DNA of 35,721 bases from NCBI RefSeq assembly GCF_049059935.1, contig NZ_JBMGQR010000043.1, positions 1-35,721 on the forward strand. The letters are read 5' to 3'. The notes under the pieces were generated by a model. The model was not told where the DNA came from. It saw only the letters and a list, made by a program, of their open reading frames with translations, and did not search any database. This stretch comes from JAURVT01 sp049059935 (GTDB lineage: Bacteria > Actinomycetota > Actinomycetes > Propionibacteriales > Nocardioidaceae). Below are positions 1 to 7,337 of the stretch, in pieces. Positions within the stretch are counted from its first letter, which is position 1; the number at the start of each line of letters is the position of its first letter. Both the position numbers and the translations under genes were made by a program.

Positions 1-1
1 C

Positions 2-1159
2 ATGATCCAGCGCCGTCCCAAGCCCGACCCCGCCACCTACATCGGCAGCGGCAAGGTGCAGGAGCTCAAGACGGTCGTCCACGAGACCGGGGCCGACACC
101 GTCATCTGCGACGGCGAGCTGGCCCCGTCGCAGCTGAGGAACCTCGAGGACAAGACGGGCGTCAAGGTCGTCGACCGCACGGCCCTGATCCTCGACATCT
201 TCGCCCAGCACGCCAAGAGCCGCGAGGGCAAGGCGCAGGTCGAGCTCGCCCAGCTGCAGTACATGACCCAGCGCCTGCGCGGCTGGGGTGGCAACCTCTC
301 GCGCCAGGCCGGTGGACGCGCCGCCGGCGGCGAGGGCATCGGTGGCCGTGGCCCCGGTGAGACCAAGATCGAGACCGACCGTCGGCGCATCAACGACCGC
401 GTCGCCAAGCTGCGTCGCGAGCTCAAGCAGATGGGGCAGACGCGCGAGACCAAGAAGGCGCAGCGTCGACGTCACGAGGTGCCGGCCGTCGCGATCGCCG
501 GCTACACCAACGCCGGCAAGTCCAGCCTGCTGAACCGGCTCACCGACGCCGGTGCGCTCGTCGAGGACGCCCTGTTCGCCACCCTGGACCCGACCGTGCG
601 GCGCACCGAGACCCAGGACGGCCGCGTCTACACGCTCGCCGACACCGTCGGCTTCGTGCGGCACCTGCCCCACCAGCTGATCGAGGCGTTCCGCTCGACG
701 CTGGAGGAGGTCGCCGAGTCCGACCTCGTGCTCCACGTGGTGGACGGGTCGCACCCCGACCCCGAGGGCCAGATCGCGGCGGTGCGCGAGGTGTTCCTCG
801 ACGTCGACGCGCACGAGGTGCCCGAGATCATCGTGGTCAACAAGGCCGACGCCGCCGACCCGCTCGTGCTGGCCCGGCTGCGCAGCCGCGAGCCGCACGT
901 CGTCGTCTGCTCGGCGCGCACGGGTGAGGGCATCGACGACGTGATCGCGGCGCTCGAGGCCGAGCTGCCGTCGCCGCGGGTGTCGGTCGACGTGCTGCTG
1001 CCCTACGAGCGCGGCGACCTGCTCAACCAGATCCACTCGTTCGGCGACATCGACGTCGTCGACCACACCGCCGACGGCACGCACGTCGTCGCGCGGGTCA
1101 ACGAGGACCTCGCCGGCTCGTTGGAGGGCTTCGGGACCACGGTCGCCGCACCGGGCTGA
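2..1159 (+). CDS. hflX: GTPase HflX, 5' end missing (ribosome-associated GTPase)
   Basis: HflX is a ribosome-binding GTPase that splits or rescues stalled 70S ribosomes under stress. The visible 385 residues hold most of the N-terminal HflX domain, a Gly/Arg-rich linker (about 93-120), and a TrkH/Era-like G domain: G1 GYTNAGKSS at 167-175, DTVG (G3) at 214-217, and VNKAD (G4) at about 280. HflX proteins usually have about 430-500 residues, and the first visible residues already belong to the conserved domain, so the gene almost certainly starts left of the window and the ATG at 2 is probably internal. A hairpin follows the stop. Identification is firm; the true start cannot be seen. Confidence 0.95.
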   Translation: MIQRRPKPDPATYIGSGKVQELKTVVHETGADTVICDGELAPSQLRNLEDKTGVKVVDRTALILDIFAQHAKSREGKAQVELAQLQYMTQRLRGWGGNLSRQAGGRAAGGEGIGGRGPGETKIETDRRRINDRVAKLRRELKQMGQTRETKKAQRRRHEVPAVAIAGYTNAGKSSLLNRLTDAGALVEDALFATLDPTVRRTETQDGRVYTLADTVGFVRHLPHQLIEAFRSTLEEVAESDLVLHVVDGSHPDPEGQIAAVREVFLDVDAHEVPEIIVVNKADAADPLVLARLRSREPHVVVCSARTGEGIDDVIAALEAELPSPRVSVDVLLPYERGDLLNQIHSFGDIDVVDHTADGTHVVARVNEDLAGSLEGFGTTVAAPG

Positions 1160-1163
1160 CCAC

Positions 1164-1198
1164 GTCGTCCCGCCCCTTCGGGTGGTCCCAGGGACGAC
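1164..1198 (+). terminator. hairpin after hflX
   Basis: The arms GTCGTCCC (1164-1171) and GGGACGAC (1191-1198) pair perfectly and enclose a smaller CCC/GGG hairpin. The hairpin starts 5 bases after the hflX stop. There is no T tract, which is common for terminators in GC-rich actinobacteria. It is a plausible terminator, not proven. Confidence 0.5.
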
Positions 1199-1223
1199 AG
1201 GTGTGAGAGCCGACCGGGCTGGG

Positions 1224-1229
1224 TAACCT
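1224..1229 (+). promoter_or_regulatory. -10-like TAACCT, leaderless start of the carboxylase
   Basis: TAACCT fits the actinobacterial TANNNT -10 pattern and lies 7 nt before the GTG at 1237. No Shine-Dalgarno sequence precedes that GTG. This suggests transcription begins at or next to the start codon. I see no convincing -35. Confidence 0.4.
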
Positions 1230-1236
1230 GACGCGG

Positions 1237-4200
1237 GTGACCCCGCTCGGAGACGTCGACACGCTGCTGGTGGCCAACCGCGGCGAGGTCGCCCTCCGGG
1301 TGGTCCGCGCCGCCGGCGACCGCGGTCTGCGCACCGTCGCGGTCCACTCGCGGGACGACGCAGGCAGCCCGCACGTGCGTCTCGCCGACCACCGGGTGGA
1401 GCTCCCGGGCGACGGCCCGTGGGCCTACCTCGACCAGGCGGCACTGCTGGCGGCCGCGGTCACGCACGGCGCGCACTACGTGCACCCCGGGTACGGGTTC
1501 CTCAGCGAGGACGCCGCGTTCGCGCGCGCCTGCGCCGACCGGGGCCTGGCGTTCGTCGGACCGTCGCCGACGGTGCTCGACCGCTTCGGCGACAAGGTCG
1601 CCGCCCGCGACGCCGCCCGCGCCGCGGGCCTGCGCACGCTGCCCGGCACCGGGGCGCCGACGAGCCCCGACCAGGTGCGGCGTTTCCTCGAGCGCCACCC
1701 GGACGGCGTGATGATCAAGGCCGTCCGCGGCGGCGGCGGGCGGGGGATGGCCGAGGTCCGCCATGCCGACGACGTCGACGCGGCCTTCGCCCGCTGCACC
1801 GCCGAGGCCGAGGCGCTCACCGGCTCGGGCCACCTGTACGCCGAGCGGCTCGTCGAGTGGGCCCGTCACGTCGAGGTGCAGGTGGTGGGGGCGCCGTCGG
1901 CCGACGACCCCGACGTCACCACGGTGCTGGCCCTCGGCGACCGCGACTGCAGCGTCCAGCGCGCCCACCAGAAGCTGGTCGAGATCGCGCCCGCCCCGCG
2001 GCTGCGCGACGGCGTCCGCCGCCGGCTCCACGTGGCCGCGGCCCGTCTGGCCGCGTCCGTGGGGCTGCGGGGGATCGCCACCGTCGAGATGCTGGTGTCG
2101 GGCGACGAGTTCGTGTTCTGCGAGGTCAACCCCCGTCTGCAGGTCGAGCACACCGTCACCGAGGCCGTCACCGGCGTCGACCTGGTGGCGACGCAGATCG
2201 AGATCGCCCGCGGTGCGGTGTTCCCCGAGCTGGGGCTGCCGGGCGGCGTGGTGGTCGTCGGCGCCGACGGCGAGCACGTCAGCGGCGTGCCGCTGCGGCC
2301 CGAGGGGATCGCCATCGAGGCGCGCGTCAATGCCGAGACGGTGCTGGCCGACGGCACCACGCGCCCGACGAGCGGCACCGTCACCGCGTTCGCCCCGCCC
2401 GCTGGCGCCGGGATCCGCGTCGACACCTACGCCGGCGTCGGCCTGGAGGTGAGCGGGCGGTATGACTCGCTGCTCGCCAAGGTGGTCACCGCCGTGCGTG
2501 GCGACTCCGTGGCCGGCACGGCCGAGCGCTGCGCGCAGGCGCTCGACGACTTCGCGCTCGAGGGTGTGCGCACCAACCGCGGCCTGCTCCAGGCGATCCT
2601 GCGCGACGAGGAGTTCGGGCGCGGCGCCGTGGGCACCGACTACCTCGAGCGGCGACTGCCCGACCTGCTGACCACCGCCGAGCGGCTGGACCCCGAGCCC
2701 GACGTCGTGCCCGACCAGGTGCTGGAGCCGGTGCAGCAGGCACAGCAGCCGCAGCGCTCCTCCCACCGGGCCGACACGATCGGCGGTGCGGGACAGGTGC
2801 TGCTCCCGCACGCCGTCGCGCACACCGGCCAGGTGCTCCACGCCGAGGTGCCGGGCACCGTCATCGAGCTCGCCCCGCCGGGCACCGTCGTGGGGGAGGG
2901 CGAGCCGGTCGCCCTCGTGGAGTCGATGAAGATGCACCACGTGCTCCAGGCGCCCGCCGACCTCGTCGTCGGCGAGCCGCTGGTCTCGCGCGGCGCCCCG
3001 GTGGCCGTCGGCGACGCCGTCCTCACCTACGACGTGAGGGCGACGGCCGACGACGACGAGGAGCCCGAGCCCGACGCCGAGGTCGACCTCGACCTCGTCC
3101 GCGACGACCTCGCGCGCGTCCTGCACCGCCACGAGATCGGCCTCGACGCCGCGCGCGGTCGTCACGTGGCGGCGGTCCACGAGCGCGGCCGGCGGACGGC
3201 GCGCGAGAACATCGCCGACCTGGTCGACAGCGGGAGCTTCGTCGAGCACGGGCCGCTGGCGGTCGCCGCCCAACGGGGACGCCGGTCCGAGGAGGACCTG
3301 GTCGAGAACACCCCCGCCGACGGCATGGTGTGCGGGTTGGCCACCGTCAACGCCGCGCACGTGGGCACCCAGGCGGCCCGCGTCGCGGTGCTCTCCTACG
3401 ACTACACGGTGCTCGCCGGCACCCAGGGCGCCCGCAACCACGCCAAGACCGACCGGCTGCTCGAGCTGGCGGCCGAGCGGTCGCTGCCGGTCGTCCTGTT
3501 CCCCGAGGGTGGTGGCGGTCGTCCCGGTGACGTCGACGCGCAGGGGACGTCCGGCCTCGAGCTTGGCACCTTCGCCGCGCTCGGACGTCTCAGTGGCCGG
3601 GTCCCGCTGGTCGCCGTGGTCTCCGGCCGCTGCTTCGCGGGCAACGCCGCGCTCCTCGGCATGTGCGACGTCGTCATCGCCACGCCCGACGCGACCATCG
3701 GCATGGGCGGCCCGGCGATGGTCGAGGGCGGCGGCCTCGGCACGTACACGCCCGAGCAGATCGGCCCCGTCGACGTGCACCGCCGCACCGGCGTCATCCA
3801 CGTGCTCGCCGCCGACGAGGCCGAGGCCGTGGCCACGGCTCGCGACGTGGTCGGCTGGTTCCAGGGCCCGCGGACGTCGCCCGCACCGCCCGACCGGCGC
3901 GTCGCCCGCCACGTCGTCCCCGCCGACCGTCTGCGGGCGTACGACGTGCGCGCCGCCGTCGACGCGCTCGCCGACCCCGGCTCGGTGATCGAGCTCGCCC
4001 CCGAGCACGGGCCCTCGATGGTCACCGCGCTGACGCGGGTGGACGGGCGTCCGCTGGGCGTCGTGGCCAACAGCTCGGACCACCTGTCGGGCGCCATCGA
4101 CGTCGAGGCCGCCCAGAAGCTCGCCGGGTTCTGGCGCACCTGCGACGACCACGGGGTCCCCGTGCTGGCGCTGTGCGACACCCCCGGCTTCATGGTCGGG

Positions 4201-4596
4201 CCCGACGCCGAGCGCGACGGCGGCGTGCGTCACCTGAGCCGACTGTTCGTCGAGGGCGCCCGGCTGAGCGTCCCGTACGGGATGGTCGTGCTCCGCCGCG
4301 CCTACGGTCTCGGCGCGATGGCGATGGCGTCGGGCTCGTTCCGCGCGCCGTCGTTCGTGGTGGCCTGGCCCACCGGCGAGATCGGCGCCATGGGGCTCGA
4401 GGGCGCCGTGCGCCTGGGCTTCCGCCGCGAGCTCGACGCCGAGCCCGACCCCGTCGCCCGCGACGCGCTGTTCGCCAAGCTGGTGGCCGAGGCCTACGCC
4501 CAGGGCACCGCCCTGTCGGCTGCGTCCTCCTACGAGATCGACGACGTCATCGACCCCGCCGACACCCGTCGCTGGATCCGCACCCTCTTCTCCTGA
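1237..4596 (+). CDS. single-chain biotin-dependent acyl-CoA carboxylase (BC-BCCP-CT)
   Basis: This 1119-residue protein joins all parts of a biotin-dependent acyl-CoA carboxylase. Biotin carboxylase fills about 1-455, with the ATP-grasp loop GGGGRGM at 165-171 and EVNPRLQVEH at 296-305. A biotinyl domain follows at about 520-600, with ESMKM around the expected biotinylated Lys565; the usual AMKM is SMKM here. Carboxyltransferase N and C halves (crotonase fold) fill about 615-1119. Most actinobacterial carboxylases split these functions between AccA- and AccD-type subunits, so a one-chain enzyme resembles the long-chain acyl-CoA carboxylases described in mycobacteria. Substrate cannot be told from sequence. 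The start is the GTG at 1237, 7 nt after TAACCT. The gene stands alone between hflX and dinG. Confidence 0.9.
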   Translation: MTPLGDVDTLLVANRGEVALRVVRAAGDRGLRTVAVHSRDDAGSPHVRLADHRVELPGDGPWAYLDQAALLAAAVTHGAHYVHPGYGFLSEDAAFARACADRGLAFVGPSPTVLDRFGDKVAARDAARAAGLRTLPGTGAPTSPDQVRRFLERHPDGVMIKAVRGGGGRGMAEVRHADDVDAAFARCTAEAEALTGSGHLYAERLVEWARHVEVQVVGAPSADDPDVTTVLALGDRDCSVQRAHQKLVEIAPAPRLRDGVRRRLHVAAARLAASVGLRGIATVEMLVSGDEFVFCEVNPRLQVEHTVTEAVTGVDLVATQIEIARGAVFPELGLPGGVVVVGADGEHVSGVPLRPEGIAIEARVNAETVLADGTTRPTSGTVTAFAPPAGAGIRVDTYAGVGLEVSGRYDSLLAKVVTAVRGDSVAGTAERCAQALDDFALEGVRTNRGLLQAILRDEEFGRGAVGTDYLERRLPDLLTTAERLDPEPDVVPDQVLEPVQQAQQPQRSSHRADTIGGAGQVLLPHAVAHTGQVLHAEVPGTVIELAPPGTVVGEGEPVALVESMKMHHVLQAPADLVVGEPLVSRGAPVAVGDAVLTYDVRATADDDEEPEPDAEVDLDLVRDDLARVLHRHEIGLDAARGRHVAAVHERGRRTARENIADLVDSGSFVEHGPLAVAAQRGRRSEEDLVENTPADGMVCGLATVNAAHVGTQAARVAVLSYDYTVLAGTQGARNHAKTDRLLELAAERSLPVVLFPEGGGGRPGDVDAQGTSGLELGTFAALGRLSGRVPLVAVVSGRCFAGNAALLGMCDVVIATPDATIGMGGPAMVEGGGLGTYTPEQIGPVDVHRRTGVIHVLAADEAEAVATARDVVGWFQGPRTSPAPPDRRVARHVVPADRLRAYDVRAAVDALADPGSVIELAPEHGPSMVTALTRVDGRPLGVVANSSDHLSGAIDVEAAQKLAGFWRTCDDHGVPVLALCDTPGFMVGPDAERDGGVRHLSRLFVEGARLSVPYGMVVLRRAYGLGAMAMASGSFRAPSFVVAWPTGEIGAMGLEGAVRLGFRRELDAEPDPVARDALFAKLVAEAYAQGTALSAASSYEIDDVIDPADTRRWIRTLFS

Positions 4597-4680
4597 TCCC
4601 GCGATCCGCGACGTCCGACGCATCGGTCCGCGGGTTCTGACGCCTGTGGACGGGCGGTCCGACGGGCGACGCGCACCGGG

Positions 4681-4686
4681 TAGCCT
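4681..4686 (+). promoter_or_regulatory. -10-like TAGCCT, leaderless start of dinG
   Basis: TAGCCT ends exactly 6 nt before the GTG at 4693, the spacing repeated at several genes in this window. There is no ribosome binding site, so a leaderless transcript is likely. This favours the GTG at 4693 over the GTG at 4690. Confidence 0.45.
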
Positions 4687-4692
4687 CGCGTG

Positions 4693-6663
4693 GTGCCCGC
4701 GACCACCAAGCCCGACGTGAAGGACGTGCTCACCGCGGCGATCGACGCCGTCCACGGCCAGGAACGCCCCGGGCAGGTGCAGATGGCCGAGGCCGTCCGC
4801 GGCGCCCTAGCCGAGGGCGAGCACCTGCTGGTGCAGGCCGGCACCGGCACGGGCAAGTCCCTGGGCTACCTGGTGCCGAGCATCCTGCACCCCAAGCGCG
4901 TCGTGGTCGCCACGGCCACCCTCGCCCTGCAGCACCAGCTGCTCGAGCGCGACATCCCCGCGCTGCTGGCGGCGGCGAAGGCGACGCTGCCGCGGGTGCC
5001 CAAGGCCGCCGTGGTCAAGGGACGCGGCAACTACGCGTGCCTGCACCGCGTGCGCGAGGGGGCGCCCGACGACCAGGGCACGCTCGACGTCGAGGTGCCC
5101 ACCGGCTCGATGGGCGCCGAGGTGCTGGCGCTACGCGGCTGGGCCGAGGAGGCTGCCGAGTCCGGTGACGTCGGCGACCGCGACTCCGCACCCACCCACA
5201 CCGAGCGCGCCTGGCGCCAGATCAGCGTCCACGCGCGCGAGTGCCTCGGTGCCACCCGCTGCCCGTACGCCACCGAGTGCTTCGCCGAGCGTGCCCGCGA
5301 GCGGGCGCTGGAGGCCGACGTCGTGGTCACCAACCACGCGTTGCTGGCCATCGACGCGATCGACGGCGTGCCGATGCTGCCCGAGTACGACGCCGTCGTC
5401 ATCGACGAGGCGCACGAGCTCGCGGCCCGCGTCACCCAGGCCGCGACGCGCGAGCTGTTCCCCGTCATGGTCGAGCGCGCCGCGCGACGGGCCCGTCCGC
5501 TGGTGCGTGGCAGCGAGGCCGACGACCTCGAGGACGCCTCCGACGCCCTGCGCGACGCGATCGCCGCGCTGCAGCCCGGACGGCTCGACGCCCTGCCCGA
5601 CCAGCTCGCCGATGCCCTGCGCCTGGTGTCGTCCGCGGCGCGGGCGTGCTTCTCGGCGATGCCCAAGGAGCAGGGCAAGCCCGGAGGAGACGACGCCGAC
5701 GACGCCGTCCGTCAGCAGGCCCGGGGCATGGTCGACGAGGTGCGCAAGGTCGCCGAGCAGATGTCGTCGGGCTCGGACGCCGACGTCGTCTGGGTGAACG
5801 GACGCGACGCCGCCGGCGGTGACGACCTGCGGGTGGCGCCCATCGACGTCGCCTGGTCGCTGCGCGACAACCTGTTCAAGGAGAAGACGGTGGTGCTCAC
5901 CAGCGCCACGCTGCAGCTCGGTGGTGGCTTCGACTCCGTCGCGTCGGGCCTCGGGCTGTGGAAGGACGACGACGAGGTGCCGTGGCGCAGCCTCGACGTC
6001 GGCTCACCGTTCGACTACGGCCGCCAGGGCATCCTCTACGTCGCCAAGCACCTGCCGCCGCCCGGGCGCGAGGGTCCCGGCGAGGCGCAGATCGACGAGG
6101 TCGCGGCGCTCGTCGAGGCCGCCGGCGGTCGCACGCTGGCGCTGTTCAGCTCCCGGCGCGCGGCCGAAGCCGTCACCGAGGCGATCCGCGAGCGACTGCC
6201 CGACCTGCCGATCTTCTGCCAGGGCGAGGCCCAGCTGCCCACGCTCGCCCGCTGGTTCGTCGAGGACCCCCGGGCCTGCCTGTTCGGCACGCTGAGCCTG
6301 TGGCAGGGCGTCGACCTGCCCGGCGACACCTGCCAGCTGGTGATCATCGACCGGATCCCGTTCCCGCGGCCCGACGACCCGCTGATGAGCTCGCGCCAGA
6401 AGCTCGTCGAGAAGCGCGGCGGCAACGGGTTCATGCAGGTCGCCGCCACCCACGCGGCGCTGCTGCTCGCGCAGGGCACCGGCCGGCTGATCCGCCGCGA
6501 CACCGACAAGGGCGTCGTGGCGATCCTGGACGCCCGCCTCGCCACCGCCCGCTACGGCTCGTTCCTGTCGTCGTCGCTGCCGCCGATGTGGCGCACCACC
6601 GACCGCGAGCGGGTGCTCGGCGCGCTCCGCCGCCTCGACGAGGCCGCGACCGCCCGTCAGTGA
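4693..6663 (+). CDS. dinG: DinG-type Fe-S ATP-dependent DNA helicase
   Basis: A superfamily 2 helicase of the XPD/DinG group, which unwinds DNA 5'-3' in repair and replication stress. The 656 residues carry Walker A (QAGTGTGKS, 48-56), a DEAH box (D238-H241) and four cysteines (C116, C184, C190, C196) spaced as in the Fe-S cluster domain of this family. The C-terminal helicase domain includes QGTGRLIRR and runs to the end. No DinG exonuclease domain is present, so it is the short form. GTG 4693 was chosen from the TAGCCT spacing; GTG 4690 would add one residue. Its stop lies inside a 7-nt convergent overlap with kdpE. I saw no LexA box upstream, so damage induction is not supported here. Confidence 0.88.
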   Translation: MPATTKPDVKDVLTAAIDAVHGQERPGQVQMAEAVRGALAEGEHLLVQAGTGTGKSLGYLVPSILHPKRVVVATATLALQHQLLERDIPALLAAAKATLPRVPKAAVVKGRGNYACLHRVREGAPDDQGTLDVEVPTGSMGAEVLALRGWAEEAAESGDVGDRDSAPTHTERAWRQISVHARECLGATRCPYATECFAERARERALEADVVVTNHALLAIDAIDGVPMLPEYDAVVIDEAHELAARVTQAATRELFPVMVERAARRARPLVRGSEADDLEDASDALRDAIAALQPGRLDALPDQLADALRLVSSAARACFSAMPKEQGKPGGDDADDAVRQQARGMVDEVRKVAEQMSSGSDADVVWVNGRDAAGGDDLRVAPIDVAWSLRDNLFKEKTVVLTSATLQLGGGFDSVASGLGLWKDDDEVPWRSLDVGSPFDYGRQGILYVAKHLPPPGREGPGEAQIDEVAALVEAAGGRTLALFSSRRAAEAVTEAIRERLPDLPIFCQGEAQLPTLARWFVEDPRACLFGTLSLWQGVDLPGDTCQLVIIDRIPFPRPDDPLMSSRQKLVEKRGGNGFMQVAATHAALLLAQGTGRLIRRDTDKGVVAILDARLATARYGSFLSSSLPPMWRTTDRERVLGALRRLDEAATARQ

Positions 6664-7337
6664 GCGACGAACCGGTGTCCCAGCCCGGGCTCGGTGAGGA
6701 AGTGCCGCGGGCGTGACGGGTCGTCCTCGAGCTTGCGTCGCAGGGTGCCCAGGTAGACGCGCAGGTAGTTGGTCTCGCGCTCGTACGACGGGCCCCACAC
6801 GGTGCGGAGCAGGTCGGCCTGCTTGACCAGCCGGCCCTGGGCGCTGACGAGGGCGTCGACCAGCCGCCACTCGGTCGGCGTCAGGTGCACCTCGGTGCCG
6901 TCGCGGACCAGGCGGCGGTCGTCGAGGTCGATCGTCAGCGCGCCGGCCAGCACCGGTGGGCGGGCGGCGTCCACCGGGGCGGCGCGTCGGACGGCGGCCC
7001 GCACGCGGGCCAGCAGCTCGTCCATGCCGAACGGCTTGGTGACGTAGTCGTCGGCCCCGGCGTCGAGGGCCTCGACCTTGTCGTCGGACTCGTGCCGGGC
7101 CGACAGCACCACGATCGGCACCGAGCTGGACGAGCGCACCTGACGGATCACGTCGACGCCCCCGATGTCGGGCAGCCCGAGGTCGAGCAGGATCACGTCG
7201 GGCACCTCCTCGGCCACCACCTGGAGCGCGGACCGACCGTCGCCGGCGGTCTGCACCCGGTAGTCGCGAGCCCGCAGGTTGATCGCGAGGGTGCGCAGGA
7301 TGCCGGGGTCGTCGTCGACGGCGAGCACGTAGGTCAC
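6657..7337 (-). CDS. kdpE: KdpE-like response regulator (OmpR family)
   Basis: A DNA-binding response regulator, partner of the sensor kinase encoded just upstream. The receiver domain covers 1-120, with acidic residues D8-D10, phospho-acceptor Asp52 and Lys101. An OmpR/PhoB winged helix covers about 125-224 and ends in the typical ETNYLRVYLGTLRRKLE stretch. At 226 residues it has normal length. The GTG start overlaps the kdpD stop in a GTGA, so the two are translationally coupled. KdpE normally activates the high-affinity K+ pump operon kdpFABC, which is not in this window. The 3' end overlaps dinG by 7 nt on the other strand. Confidence 0.9.
   Translation of the reverse strand: MTYVLAVDDDPGILRTLAINLRARDYRVQTAGDGRSALQVVAEEVPDVILLDLGLPDIGGVDVIRQVRSSSSVPIVVLSARHESDDKVEALDAGADDYVTKPFGMDELLARVRAAVRRAAPVDAARPPVLAGALTIDLDDRRLVRDGTEVHLTPTEWRLVDALVSAQGRLVKQADLLRTVWGPSYERETNYLRVYLGTLRRKLEDDPSRPRHFLTEPGLGHRFVAH

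Noticed and set aside
1003..4755. 1250-codon open frame on the minus strand
   Set aside because: It is antisense to the carboxylase, which has complete conserved motifs. Long antisense frames are common in very GC-rich genes. The translation is low in complexity (His, Gly, Asp, Arg) and has no domain.
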